A stretch of DNA of 64,000 nucleotides from Petrosia ficiformis. Its lineage: Eukaryota; Porifera; Demospongiae; Haplosclerida; Petrosiidae. The translations under genes were made by a program, and so were the position numbers. The stretch is from assembly GCA_947044365.1 (NCBI GenBank), contig OX345645.1, positions 6,749,136-6,813,135 on the forward strand, read 5' to 3'. Every line of letters begins with the position of its first letter. The first letter of the stretch is position 1. The notes below the pieces were generated by a model that worked only from the letters and a program-made list of their open reading frames with translations, made no database searches and was not told the DNA's origin. This document shows, in pieces, positions 43,724 through 53,705 of this stretch.

Positions 43724-44106
43724 ATACACTGTTGGACTGGCAGAAACCACTATAAACATATTATAAATATACTATTTACAAAATAAATGAATGTATTAGA
43801 GATAAACAGACAGACAGACAGACAATTTATACAAATGGATATCCATTACAATGGAAAGAATTATAGTATAATTGTTAAGGATTTTACACGCTCAATCACT
43901 AATCAAATATCTCAGTATTCAAATTTATAATAGTACTAAAGAAATCACAATTGTGTATATATGTATTAATATGAACAATAGACCAAGGTATAAACTATAA
44001 TTAAGATGTATAATATAAGCTGTGAATACTTACTTGTACCATATGATAGCTCCACATATGATATTCCTACTAATAAACACAACAGTATGAATCTCTCTAT
44101 CATCAT
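35165..44106 (-). CDS. Adhesion G-protein-coupled receptor with Ig/FN3/EGF ectodomain, 26 exons
   Basis: Predicted 2,120-aa receptor; all 26 exons join in frame. Order: signal peptide (1-24), six Ig-like modules (25-686), FN3 (687-796), three Ig (797-1093), EGF (1094-1133), Ig (1134-1229), an unassigned segment with basic KRRKRQ (1230-1342), a HormR-like cysteine domain (1343-1430), GAIN (1431-1657), GPS (1658-1712), and seven helices plus tail (1713-2120). Exons (high to low): 44034-44106, 42972-43322, 42590-42922, 42114-42455, 41634-41960, 41260-41580, 40631-40942, 40250-40579, 39888-40151, 39536-39832, 39074-39403, 38903-39022, 38561-38848, 38396-38508, 38259-38341, 38057-38199, 37744-38006, 37557-37688, 37404-37498, 36899-37352, 36795-36846, 36632-36744, 36453-36583, 36135-36397, 36007-36073, 35165-35930. 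Junctions up to exon 13 are phase 1, which favours module shuffling. Ligand unknown; coupling not predictable. Confidence 0.92.
36632..38006 (-). other. HormR-like, GAIN and GPS autoproteolysis region of the adhesion GPCR
   Basis: Exon 37744-38006 encodes a cysteine-rich HormR-like module (DCPCGNVTAS, RYCGENFTNGGQWRNPDIAP, ICQTAD). Exons 37557-37688, 37404-37498 and 36899-37352 give the GAIN fold, with Asn-X-Ser/Thr sites. Exons 36795-36846 and 36632-36744 form the GPS: CSFWN, then GDWSTEGCTI, then VMCLCNHLTSFAILL. The HL-T triad at the cleavage point and both cysteine pairs are intact, so self-cleavage is expected from the family mechanism. Confidence 0.93.
40250..44106 (-). repeat. Minus-strand copy of the shared ectodomain block
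   Basis: Exons 1-8 of the adhesion GPCR (lengths 73, 351, 333, 342, 327, 321, 312, 330 nt) are paralogous, exon by exon, to exons 1-8 of the receptor phosphatase at 52336-57657 (73, 351, 333, 342, 327, 327, 312, 330 nt). Introns are shared too. Both first introns hold GATA/TATC arrays. Both introns before exon 4 hold a TCATGTAATGAAATTAATTT stretch. Both introns before exon 7 hold an ATGT/ACAT array. Similarity ends in intron 8: exon 9 is Ig here and FN3 in the phosphatase. Confidence 0.9.
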
Positions 44107-44711
44107 TACAATACACCGCAAAAATAAAATTGTTAAAATAACTAATTTATTAGTTAGTACAGTTGCAAGGAAATTGTATTTTAAAAGGTCGTGTTGACTG
44201 CATGGGGTATATAATTATGTTATTATCCAATAATTTAGTCTAATACATATACAAAAAAAGTATTTTAATGAAATTACTTTGTGTTTCCAAACCTACTCTG
44301 TGCATCTAATATGAGATATTAGGCATGATAATTGATTATAATTGGTACATATATATCTTTTACATATTATAATATAATTGAGTAACTATGGAATTAGATG
44401 CGAACAACCAACAAATTGTTAAATCCTTGCAACTGTACTAACCACTAAATTTGTTAATTTAACAATTCTGTTTTTTCAGTGTAGTTGATTTGAACTTCTC
44501 TTAGAGGAGCAGTAGTTGATCTCTTGTAACACAAATATTTATATCAGCTTTGCAATAGACACCAGCTAAGTGAGCTAATGTTTAACATGCAGTACTATAT
44601 ATAACATGCAACAGGAATATTATGCAACAGGAATATGTTTATGAAAATATAGTAACATAATTATTTAAATAATATTGCAAAGTATTTCTAAATACTCTAA
44701 CTAATAGCAAA

Positions 44712-44755
<44 letters not shown>

Positions 44756-45319
44756 ATATATTGTATAACAATTGCAATATACTGTACCATGTTTACAATT
44801 CAGTACAGAAGTTAGAATTCAGAAATACTAAAAAGATTGTATGTACAGTTAACATATGCATTTCCATACTACATCAATTGGCTTTATTTAACAAATAGCA
44901 ATGTTAATATTCTATAACAACTATATACATGTAATACATTATTGAATTAGAGTTAGGTTAATAAGTATAGTATAAGGTGTGTATAATCACTATGAGGAAT
45001 GCAGACACAGTTTCCACAACTAGTAAATCAATCACCCATGAGTAATGATTTAGTAAATCATTAAGTAATTAGTCAATGAGCTATATCCTTTTTAATAGCA
45101 ATGTGTTGCTTGAGACCATTCCATATATAGCAGCAAAATGTATTATGTTCATAACATACTATAATATGCTCATATACACTAATATATAAAGTACAGTACA
45201 CCTATCATTTCTACTAAGCAACCATCATAATTATAAAAGTAATGTTGAATATGTTATAATACTTGACAACACACAATTTCATAGTACAATACATTGAGAT
45301 TACATTGAGTTCACCTTAC
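44107..45319. other. Gap upstream of the adhesion GPCR start
   Basis: About 1.2 kb of AT-rich sequence. It contains the upstream region of the adhesion GPCR, which starts at 44106, and a TA run at 44718-44751. I found no coding exon on either strand. If the exon set 45320-46821 is part of the same transcription unit, this is an intron; otherwise it is intergenic. Confidence 0.5.
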
Positions 45320-46821
45320 CTGTAATAGAAATATTTAGTGGTGCAGTTGGTTGAAATACATTTACGTGATCTCCTGGTGCAATTACAATTGAATATGTGG
45401 TACCATGTAGTAGTCCACTGACTTCACATGACGTGTGATTATCACATGATACATATTCAATATCAGATGTCAATACATTTTTGTAAGCTATCATATATGA
45501 TAGCTCATCTTGAGGTATAGGTATGTTATGACTCCAGGTGATATATGCTGTGTCTGGTTTAGTAAGCTGCACATGTGTTATAGTTGGAGGCCCTGAAGTC
45601 ATGTAGATATTCTCAATACACATATATGCATGATACATACATAATAATGCATGTACATATATATATAATTATACTAGTGTTGTTTTAGTATGTAATGACT
45701 GGTTGCCATTTTTCGTTTTAGTTATTGCAATAAACTTGTAATTTAGTTATAGTTTAGTAAACTAAAAGTCATAACGCTTTACTGAAAGAGGTTTTAGTTA
45801 TAGTTAACTAAAACAAAACTAATGCATACATACATATATATGCACATACATATCTATATAAATACACATACATGTACATACATACATATATTAACACACA
45901 AGTATACATAGTATATGTAAATGTATACATAAATATACGTAAACAACAACGCAATAGAAACCAATAATAATGTTCATAATTAATATTGTAATGTTAAATA
46001 ATAATGTGTATTTATATAAACTCACCTAGAATGCTAAAACTACTGATGTTATGTTTATAGTTCATGACACTAATGCTATTAACTTCACATGTATAATTTC
46101 CCCTTACATCGCTTAGTTCTAAAACTATAAGTTCATTAATATACAATGTAGTTAAATTATCTGTTAGTACACTTGATTGGAGTCCTGGAGGGATAATATC
46201 GTGATCATTTCTCTGCCATATGACAGACGTAGGAGGGTAGTTATTAGAAATACATTGAAACATTAATGATATATTTGGCAGGTAATAATCATGAATAGTC
46301 ATGTTGACTTGAATATCTACCAGCAAACCTGCATAATAAATAATTGATGGACACATAGCCACGGTGTGTTAATTCAATATGTCTTACTATTATTAACATT
46401 CCTATATATTCCAATGTACAAATTCTCTCCCTCAGACTGCAGATTACATGTATATACACCATTGATTGCTATCTCGTCATCATAACACTGTAATTCGTTT
46501 AAAACAATATATAAACCATTTCCAGCTGATGTAAGCTTTTCACCACTTGGTCTCCACCATAAGCAAGATATAAGATCATTATTATATTCTATTCCAAATG
46601 GTGAAAATATATCGGATGCAAGTATAAATGAATTGTTACACAACTTGACATCATAAGTGGCATTCACTTCCAGTTTCAGCAAGTTTTCAGTACCTGTATT
46701 TATAAATTAATAATTATAAATATTATAATTAACAAGAGTCTTTACCCAAGCATCCACCATATACACTCTTACAAATTACATGCCAAAAGAAAAATACAAT
46801 GATAATCATTAATCTCTCCAT
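45320..46821 (-). CDS. Signal peptide, two Ig-like domains and FN3: partial gene or alternative 5' exons
   Basis: Four exons join in frame, all at phase 1: 46746-46821 (signal peptide, MERLMIIIVFFFWHVI), 46388-46693 (Ig-like, cysteines in SCLWWRPSG and GVYTCNLQ), 46026-46328 (Ig-like, MFQCISNNYPPTSVIWQRND and RGNYTCEVNS) and 45320-45592 (FN3, PPTITHVQLTKPDTAYITWS). The last exon ends at a good donor (G|GTAAGG), but no following exon, membrane segment or stop was found before 44106. Because all junctions are phase 1, this set could splice onto adhesion-GPCR exon 2 at 43322, skipping that gene's own signal exon. It could also be a truncated paralogue. The two options are not separable here. Confidence 0.7.
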
Positions 46822-47464
46822 CACTGCAAACTCCCAGTGAACTGTGCAATTAATTAACCATGAAGTTTATAATTATTCATGACTATGAATAATTTAATCT
46901 TATTAAACACTTTTAACCCCAAATTATAAACACTAATTAAAAGTAAATCACAGAGGTTCACATTTTAGCTGTGTTAGTAATTTTGAAAAACAAAATTATA
47001 ATTATGTATTCTCATGTTAATAAACACATAACAAACATTTTACATACATTTTGATAATTCAGTATATCACTGTTATTATTGTTGTTAATGAATTAATCTC
47101 TTCCCAATACCTCATCGGACTGCATATTAACTAGTTATAATCTAATTTTAAACACAATAATACATTAATGTTCAATATTTATTTGTAATGCACTTGAATG
47201 TGGAACAATTCTTCGTCTCATAAGTAATAATTATTCTGCTGTCATTTCAATATTTTTCAGTGACCAATCAGATAGCAGTATTACATTATTCAATTAACAC
47301 ATGACCAATTAGATTACAGTATTACAAAATTGATGAATGTAAAAATACTCTCGAATGGGAATATGATGTCATTAAAAAAATAATAGTTGAAAACAAAAAT
47401 AAAATAGTTATTAAGAGTGTAATGATGTATGATTCGGAATGTATATATATAATTATAATGATGT
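46822..47464. other. Intergenic region with no recognised feature
   Basis: About 640 bp of AT-rich DNA between two minus-strand receptor genes. It must hold the 3' end of the 47465-49341 gene and the promoter of the 45320-46821 exon set. No coding exon, RNA gene or repeat family was recognised. Confidence 0.5.
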
Positions 47465-48975
47465 TCAATCCACTTCATCATTAGTATCATCATGAGATTC
47501 TATTATAAATAATATTGTATGTTAATAATGTATTATAATTATAATTAACATACCTGATATTAACAATGTATCATCATCATCATTTTCATCACTAATAGCC
47601 TTAACACTAACCACTGGATTACTATATAGTACATTATAATACTATTATATAATTGTATATATATACATACATACATATATACATACATACATACATACAT
47701 CCATGCATTCATACATACATAAATACACACATATCCTGACCTGTCAGGACTTTCTTCTCCAACTTGTCTTTTTCGCAGGATTAATAATACTACAACAGTT
47801 GTTATAACAATCCCACCAACCAAGAGTATCGACAATAGTGGAACTATAGATATAGATATTAAGAGACCATGATTTTATAAATGTAATCAAATGTATTTAC
47901 CTAATACTGCTGCTGCTACAACACCACTATCAATGGGTTGAGATGAAACTGATGAGGGAACTGATCTTGATGAGGTCATTACACTGGAACTACTCACTGA
48001 ATAATATTTAATACATAGATAATAAGTTAGAATATACTGTATGCATGTACATACATACATGAATACAACACACTTACTTGAAGTTTCAAGTATAATCATT
48101 CCTGATACTTTGTTACTATTATTAACATATTGAGTTTGATCTCCAGTATATATAATAGACACTTGACACATATAGTTCCCTACTGTACTTTGTGATACAG
48201 TATTCACTATGTATTGCGACACTACACTATCTGTACTGATAGGTGTATTAGACATACTAACAGTAGCTCCATTATATATCCATTCAATATAATATGATGT
48301 ATCCGGATACTTTTCCATATCATAATCATCAGGCAATGTTACATTACACTCCAGTATAGCTGACATTCCTAGTTCACCAAATACAAGAGAGCTGTCTATA
48401 GTAACAATAGGGCTTGGTACTATGAGAATGACAAATATAACTTTAGATATATTACAGTACATTATACCTTACACTGTATAATGAATGATTTCTGAGTAGC
48501 TACAGTAACACCATCACTTAATGATGCATTACACATATACACACCAGTATCTGCTATAGTTGGTACTCCAATATAAAAAGTGCTTGCTATATCATTAGTT
48601 GTAGTCTTTGGCTCAGATTGTGGCGGTAGTGTGTGAATTATCCAAAGTAATGTAACTCCATCTAATATCTTTGCTACTGTGAGCATATCTTCGCTACATG
48701 TACCATTAACACATGATTCAGTCACTGTACATACAAGTAGAATATTAGGTGAATCTCCCATGAAACTAATACTAACTTCATTAATTGTAAATCCCGCTAT
48801 AAAAAGAAAAATATAATTATACAATACTACTTAATTAAATACTATAGTAATTAAATGGGTGTAAATTGAATTATTGAGGTGTTAATTAATGTCAATTTGT
48901 TGATGGGTACAATTATGCTTTATTACTAGAAATAATTATTATGCTGTATAAATAAATTATATATATATAATTTTT

Positions 48976-49011
<36 letters not shown>

Positions 49012-49341
49012 TAATTTTAAAAAGAATATTCTTACACTATATATATAATAATACATTATAATTTAATTTGGGGGTGTGGCTGGAAAGTACAATCAATATT
49101 GTGCGTGTATAATAATAATAATATTCATAGGTTCATTTGTTTATAAACTTGTATTGTATTAAACAGTTATTAAACACAAGTGTTTGTTTTCAAATAATCA
49201 TGTATTATTTAAATGAATTTGATGTAGCACTACAAATAAACGTTGTGTATATCACTGACTAGAAACCATAAACTTACTTTGTCCATGTGATGTGTTAAGG
49301 TACACCACAAAACACAACAAAACACAGGTCTTGAAATTCAT
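47465..49341 (-). CDS. Single-pass membrane receptor with two Ig-like domains (343 aa)
   Basis: Seven exons close exactly in frame: 49278-49341, 48473-48796, 48078-48419, 47901-47996, 47741-47843, 47554-47621 and 47465-47499. Signal peptide 1-21; Ig-like 1 about 22-129 (NILLVCTVTES, ADTGVYMCNAS); Ig-like 2 about 130-243 ([35 protein letters not shown]); Ser/Thr-rich stalk; one helix (LLVGGIVITTVVVLLIL) followed by RKRQ; short acidic tail with an Asp run and no tyrosine. Both Ig exons resemble Ig exons of the adhesion GPCR and the phosphatase, so this gene belongs to the same receptor family cluster. With no Tyr or enzyme domain, it would need a partner to signal. Ligand unknown. Confidence 0.88.
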
Positions 49342-49745
49342 AATTAGAACAAGGTATTATCTGTGATGAACACAATGATACATCAACTTGGAATGTGTAA
49401 ACATACCACAAACTCCTTTTAATAACATAATTCAATTATATATATATATATATATAATTATATATAAATGGTCACTCTCACATTTTAATTAGAAATAAAC
49501 AAAATATATACTAACATATATAAATTTATAACTATACATTACTATAGTCTCATAATACTACATCCAAACTTCACCTTTCTCAGTTTGTAGAAAAAGACCA
49601 TTGACATACTTGACAGACTTCCCATCGCGCATCCGCATGCGCATGCGCAGAAGAAACGTGTACAACGTGGTCTCGACGTCTCCATTAATTAAAGTGAGAG
49701 GGTGTTATTTCAGTTTTTGGAGGTTTGTGGCAAGCAAGAAGAAAA
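49342..49745. promoter_or_regulatory. Divergent promoter region with NRF1-type motif
   Basis: 404 bp lie between the Ig-receptor start (minus) and the SmB start (plus). At 49635-49649 there is GCATGCGCATGCGCA, two overlapping copies of the NRF1 palindrome, inside the only GC-rich patch of the region (49623-49680). It lies about 100 bp before the SmB ATG, a normal place for a housekeeping promoter element. The left part is AT-rich with a TA run (49437-49455). Motif identity is seen; function is inferred. Confidence 0.6.
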
Positions 49746-51643
49746 ATGGTCAGTATATATATAGAGAGAGATGATATATAATTCAATGTTTTATTTTCTT
49801 TATCATTAGTTAGGAAAAAGCTCAAAACTTCTTCAACATATGCACCATCGAATTAGAGTGACATTATTGGATGGACGAATGTTTGTAGGTACTTTCCTAG
49901 CATTTGATCAACATCTTAATCTAGTATTGGCCGATTGTGAAGAGTTTCGTAAAATACGTCCCAAAAACCTGAAAATGCCAGAAAGAGAGGAGAAAAGAGC
50001 ACTTGGGCTAGTTTTGCTACGAGGAATGAATCTCGTTTCATTAACAATTGAGGGACCTCCCCCCACAAGGGTGGGTATAGCCAGTCGACAATAGAAATTA
50101 ACAATTCTATTTTTTTCACTTATCTTTTTTATATTAGGATCGTAATAAGCCTCCACCCCAAGCTACTCATGGTCCAGGAATGGGGCGTGCTGTTGGAAGA
50201 GGAGTTCCTATGGTACCAACAGCGTCGGCAGCTCCCGCAGGTTAGTGGGCATTAATTAGAAATAGTTGATAAATGAAATGCTATAATTTTTATTCAGGTC
50301 TCACTGGTCCTGTAAGAGGTGTAGGGGGTCCTTCTCCCCAAGCAATGGTACCTCCCCCTGGACAAGGAGGAGGTAAGTTAATACAATATTATTATTATCA
50401 AACTCTCCAATTATTTTACTATTTTAGGTGGTCCTGGTCCATTTAATTTACCTCCAGCAGGGGGACCACCTGGTGGAATGCCACGTCCACCTCCAGGAGC
50501 TCCTCCTCATGGTAATTCATAACTTAAACTGTATGTGCTGATATTTCTAATTAATGCCCAATCCTGTATATCGTCAATATTTATTATAATAGTTGGGACA
50601 TTATATATTTATATTACAGAGGGACTGGGCATTAATTAGAAATATCATTTAGTGTTGTATTTATGACTATACAGGGTTTTCCCCAGAAAATAAAAGTAGC
50701 ACGTAAGTGTGTGTGTGGCATGCGCCAGTTGGTTGTGGCAAAAGGAATTGTATAATGCATTATACACATTAGTTAAGAAAATTAAACACACATCTAAACA
50801 ATTCTCCAGTTTTACACATTTATTAGTTAAGACTATTAAACACATAAGATATCTAAACAATTCTCTGTACTGGGTATAACCAAGAGAATTCCTTTTCCCA
50901 CTGAGTCTTGTAGCCAACTGCGTGTTTACTACAACCAGAAGGCTCTTCAGCAGCTTGATCCAAGCGAGGTCTTTTTGCCATTGTTATTTTATCACGTTGT
51001 ACTAATTACAACGCATGCGCAGCAACATAGGGGCGTGGTCAAGTGACTTTAATTAGAATCAACCCAAAAAAAGTAGCGTGGCGGCGCGCCACGCTAACGC
51101 GCTGTGGGGAAAACCCTGCTATATATAGTCATAGTATAGTGTCTGATGTTTCTAATTAATGGCCAACCATGTTTCTAATTAATGCCCAATTCAGTATATT
51201 CCCATACAATAATAATCATTTATAATTTGTTTGTTACAGGTCGTATGCCTCCTCCTGGTATGCCACCAGTGATGATGGGACGTGGGATGCCTCCACCTGG
51301 AATGCCGCCACCTGGACTACCACCTCCTGGTGGTATGCCACCAAGAGGCCCTCCTGTTCCTCCTCCTGGCATGAGAGGTATTTAATTACTATGTGTGAAC
51401 TAATTACCAATAGGGACACTTCACCACAAAATAATTGAGATCAAATGCTCATACCGCCATTTTGAACAAGAAGTCACTGCTTGTATATAAAATGGTAGAA
51501 TGCCAAGAGATTGCATTTCATCTAAATTATTTTATAGTAATGTGTCTCTTTAAAATTAGGTGATATAATGATAGCAGGTCTTTTTTCATAAATCTATTTT
51601 TTAATTTTTTTATGAAGGTCCTCCTCCAGGAATGCCCCGATAA
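49746..51643 (+). CDS. SNRPB: Small nuclear ribonucleoprotein SmB/B' (SNRPB), 7 exons
   Basis: Core spliceosomal Sm protein that joins the heptameric ring on U1, U2, U4 and U5 snRNA. Exons: 49746-49748 (the ATG alone), 49810-50070, 50138-50240, 50298-50372, 50428-50511, 51240-51377 and 51618-51643; they join in frame to 229 aa (human SmB/B' 231/240). Residues 1-88 are the Sm fold: [29 protein letters not shown] (Sm1), then [20 protein letters not shown] (Sm2). The tail has [26 protein letters not shown] and repeated [13 protein letters not shown] motifs as in SmB; such tails bind WW/GYF proteins and are sites of arginine methylation. Exon 1 carries only the initiator codon. Intron 5 (50512-51239) holds two transposon-like insertions. 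Confidence 0.95.
50540..50646. mobile_element. 107-bp MITE-like inverted repeat in SNRPB intron 5
   Basis: The left end GATATTTCTAATTAATGCCCA (50540-50560) is the reverse complement of the right end at 50626-50646, a perfect 21-bp terminal repeat around an AT-rich core. Solo copies of the 17-bp core motif lie at 50246-50265, 51145-51165 and 51169-51188, all inside SNRPB introns. No protein is encoded. It is probably a small non-autonomous DNA element. Confidence 0.7.
50672..51118 (-). mobile_element. Non-autonomous hAT-like DNA transposon remnant
   Basis: A 447-bp insertion in SNRPB intron 5 with terminal inverted repeats CAGGGTTTTCCCCA (50672-50685) and TGGGGAAAACCCTG (51105-51118). It is flanked by CTATA on both sides, a possible short target-site duplication; an 8-bp one typical of hAT is not clear. 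On the minus strand, an open stretch starting near 50981 begins [13 protein letters not shown] and contains [13 protein letters not shown]. This resembles the start of a TTF/BED-type zinc-finger transposase of ZNF862-like hAT elements (KWEKEFPWL), then stops. It looks like an internally deleted hAT copy keeping the transposase 5' end. It is GC-richer than its surroundings. Confidence 0.7.
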
Positions 51644-52335
51644 AAGGTTTCTGTTCTCATTTGTGCACACTCTCTGATATACTTATCTCTTGAACATTTT
51701 CAATATCATGTACACAAATTCATTAATTTCATATCCTTTAATACACTATTATATATAATACTGGATGCCTTTTCTCAAGATAGCCCTACATGTGTTAAAT
51801 TTTACATTTGATTTATTTTCATGTTTAGTTAATGTTCAAATTATTCATATTTGGGATTACTTGTCAAAAATGTTGTTTGTAGAAACTGAGCATTTTAATA
51901 TTCTCTCAAAACTGACCACGAAGAAGGCCGTACAAAGTACGTGACAACTGACCTTCAGATCTCTCGACATCACTAACAATGACAAACTCACCTGGTCCTA
52001 AAGACCAAAGGGGCAAGCCACCACCCAGGTGACCAGGCCAACACTTGATATTACCATGTAGGATGAATAAATAAATTATTGTAAGTTATTAAAACACGTG
52101 TTCTGGAAGGAAGTCTCTTGTTAGTGGGCGAGACCAGTTATTAACAGTGAAGGTGAGTTTTTATGCAAACACTCACTTGTTTAGACGCCACATTCTTCCG
52201 AAACGAAAAGGCGGTATACTGTTGAGTTGAAAGTACACAGACCACTGACTCCATTGCTGGATCCGTTTTGCTGTTGCAGAAGCAGCATATAAAATTGAAG
52301 CTACTACTACTAATCCTCCAAAAGCAAGTATTTTA
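51644..52335. other. SNRPB 3' flank and receptor phosphatase promoter region
   Basis: Contains the SNRPB 3' end, a short fragment of the 180-bp dispersed repeat at about 51867-51913 (GAGCATTTTAATATTCTCTC), and GC-richer sequence at 51914-52040 of unknown role. The last 300 bp precede the phosphatase start and should hold its promoter. No coding exon was found. Confidence 0.5.
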
Positions 52336-53667
52336 ATGATGATGGAGAGGCTCTTACTGTTGTATTCACTGGTTGGAGTATTATGTGTGGGAATATCATA
52401 TGGTCAAAGTAAGTATAATAGATTGCATGTCATACAACCCAGGCAACCCTTGAAGTACACTGTATAACGATATTCATGAATTATCCATCCATGAAAATAA
52501 ACCCCTCCACATTGTATTCACACATCAATGGCATGGTGTGTTTATGTATCAGTAGTTACATTTCTCTATTGTCATGAGACTTGATAATATTTAGTGTATT
52601 AGTTAATGAGGTTACCATAATATTACTAATATTGAGTGAAAGGAAAATGTGTTTACCATACCAAGCATTGATATTTGATTTGTGGAGTAAAAGGCTTTAT
52701 GTACACCTATGGCATCTCTACATGGATATCATATATCATAAAAATTAATTACAATCATATATATATGTACTTTGTAGCTATAGGTAGTTAATATATGCTA
52801 CACTTAAATTTAATGGAATTTTCATTAGTCCATTACTATCACTATAGTAATTATAAGTGTATATACATAATATAATGTATATATGAATATAGTATAGTAC
52901 AGTATAGTATAGTATAGTATAGTATAGTAAAGTATAGTATAGTACAATACAGTACAGTGCAGTATAGTGTAGTATAGTATAGTATAGTGTAGTATAGTAT
53001 AGTACAGTATAGTATAGTATAGTATAATATAGTGCAGTACAGTATAGTATAGTAAAGTATAGTATAGTATAGTACAATACAGTACAGTGCAGTATAGTGT
53101 AGTATAGTATAGTGTAGTATAGTATAGTACAGTATAGTATAGTATAGTATAGTATAATATAGTGCAGTACAGTATAGTATAGTGTAGTATAGTATAGTAC
53201 ATTTAGTACAGTATAGTATAGTATAGTATAGTATAGTATATTACAGTATAGTATAGTATAGTATAGTATAATATAGTACAGTACAGTATAGTACATGTAG
53301 TAGTATAGTATAGTATAGTACAGTATAGTACAGTACAGTATAGTACAGTATAGTATAGTATAGTATAGTATAGTATAGTATAGTACAGTACTATATAGTA
53401 TGTAATTCTAATGTGTTTTGTGTGTGTTTATGTATGTGTATCCATTAATGGTATACTAAACATTACTTATAATAACATATTTTATAGTGTTTATTAAACT
53501 GTAATAATTATTGGTTGTGTTGATGAATTACTAATATAATTATATATTATAATATTTTGTAAATAGTATATTTATAATTATGTTTATACTGGTTTCTGTC
53601 CATCTGTGTATTTATCTTCTATCTATCTATCTATCTATATATCTATCTATATGTCTATCTATCTATA

Positions 53668-53705
<38 letters not shown>

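Noticed and set aside
48473..48796. Apparent frameshift between the two Ig exons of the 343-aa receptor
   Set aside because: The donor aligned with the paralogue gives the wrong phase, but using the GTAAGG donor two bases further restores phase 1. No break is needed.
50071..50094. SNRPB exon 2 reading on to VGIASRQ and a stop
   Set aside because: It resembles the GIARV of human SmB, but the GTGGGT donor at 50071 joins in frame to exon 3, which carries the true conserved tail. Intron retention giving a short form is possible but not supported.
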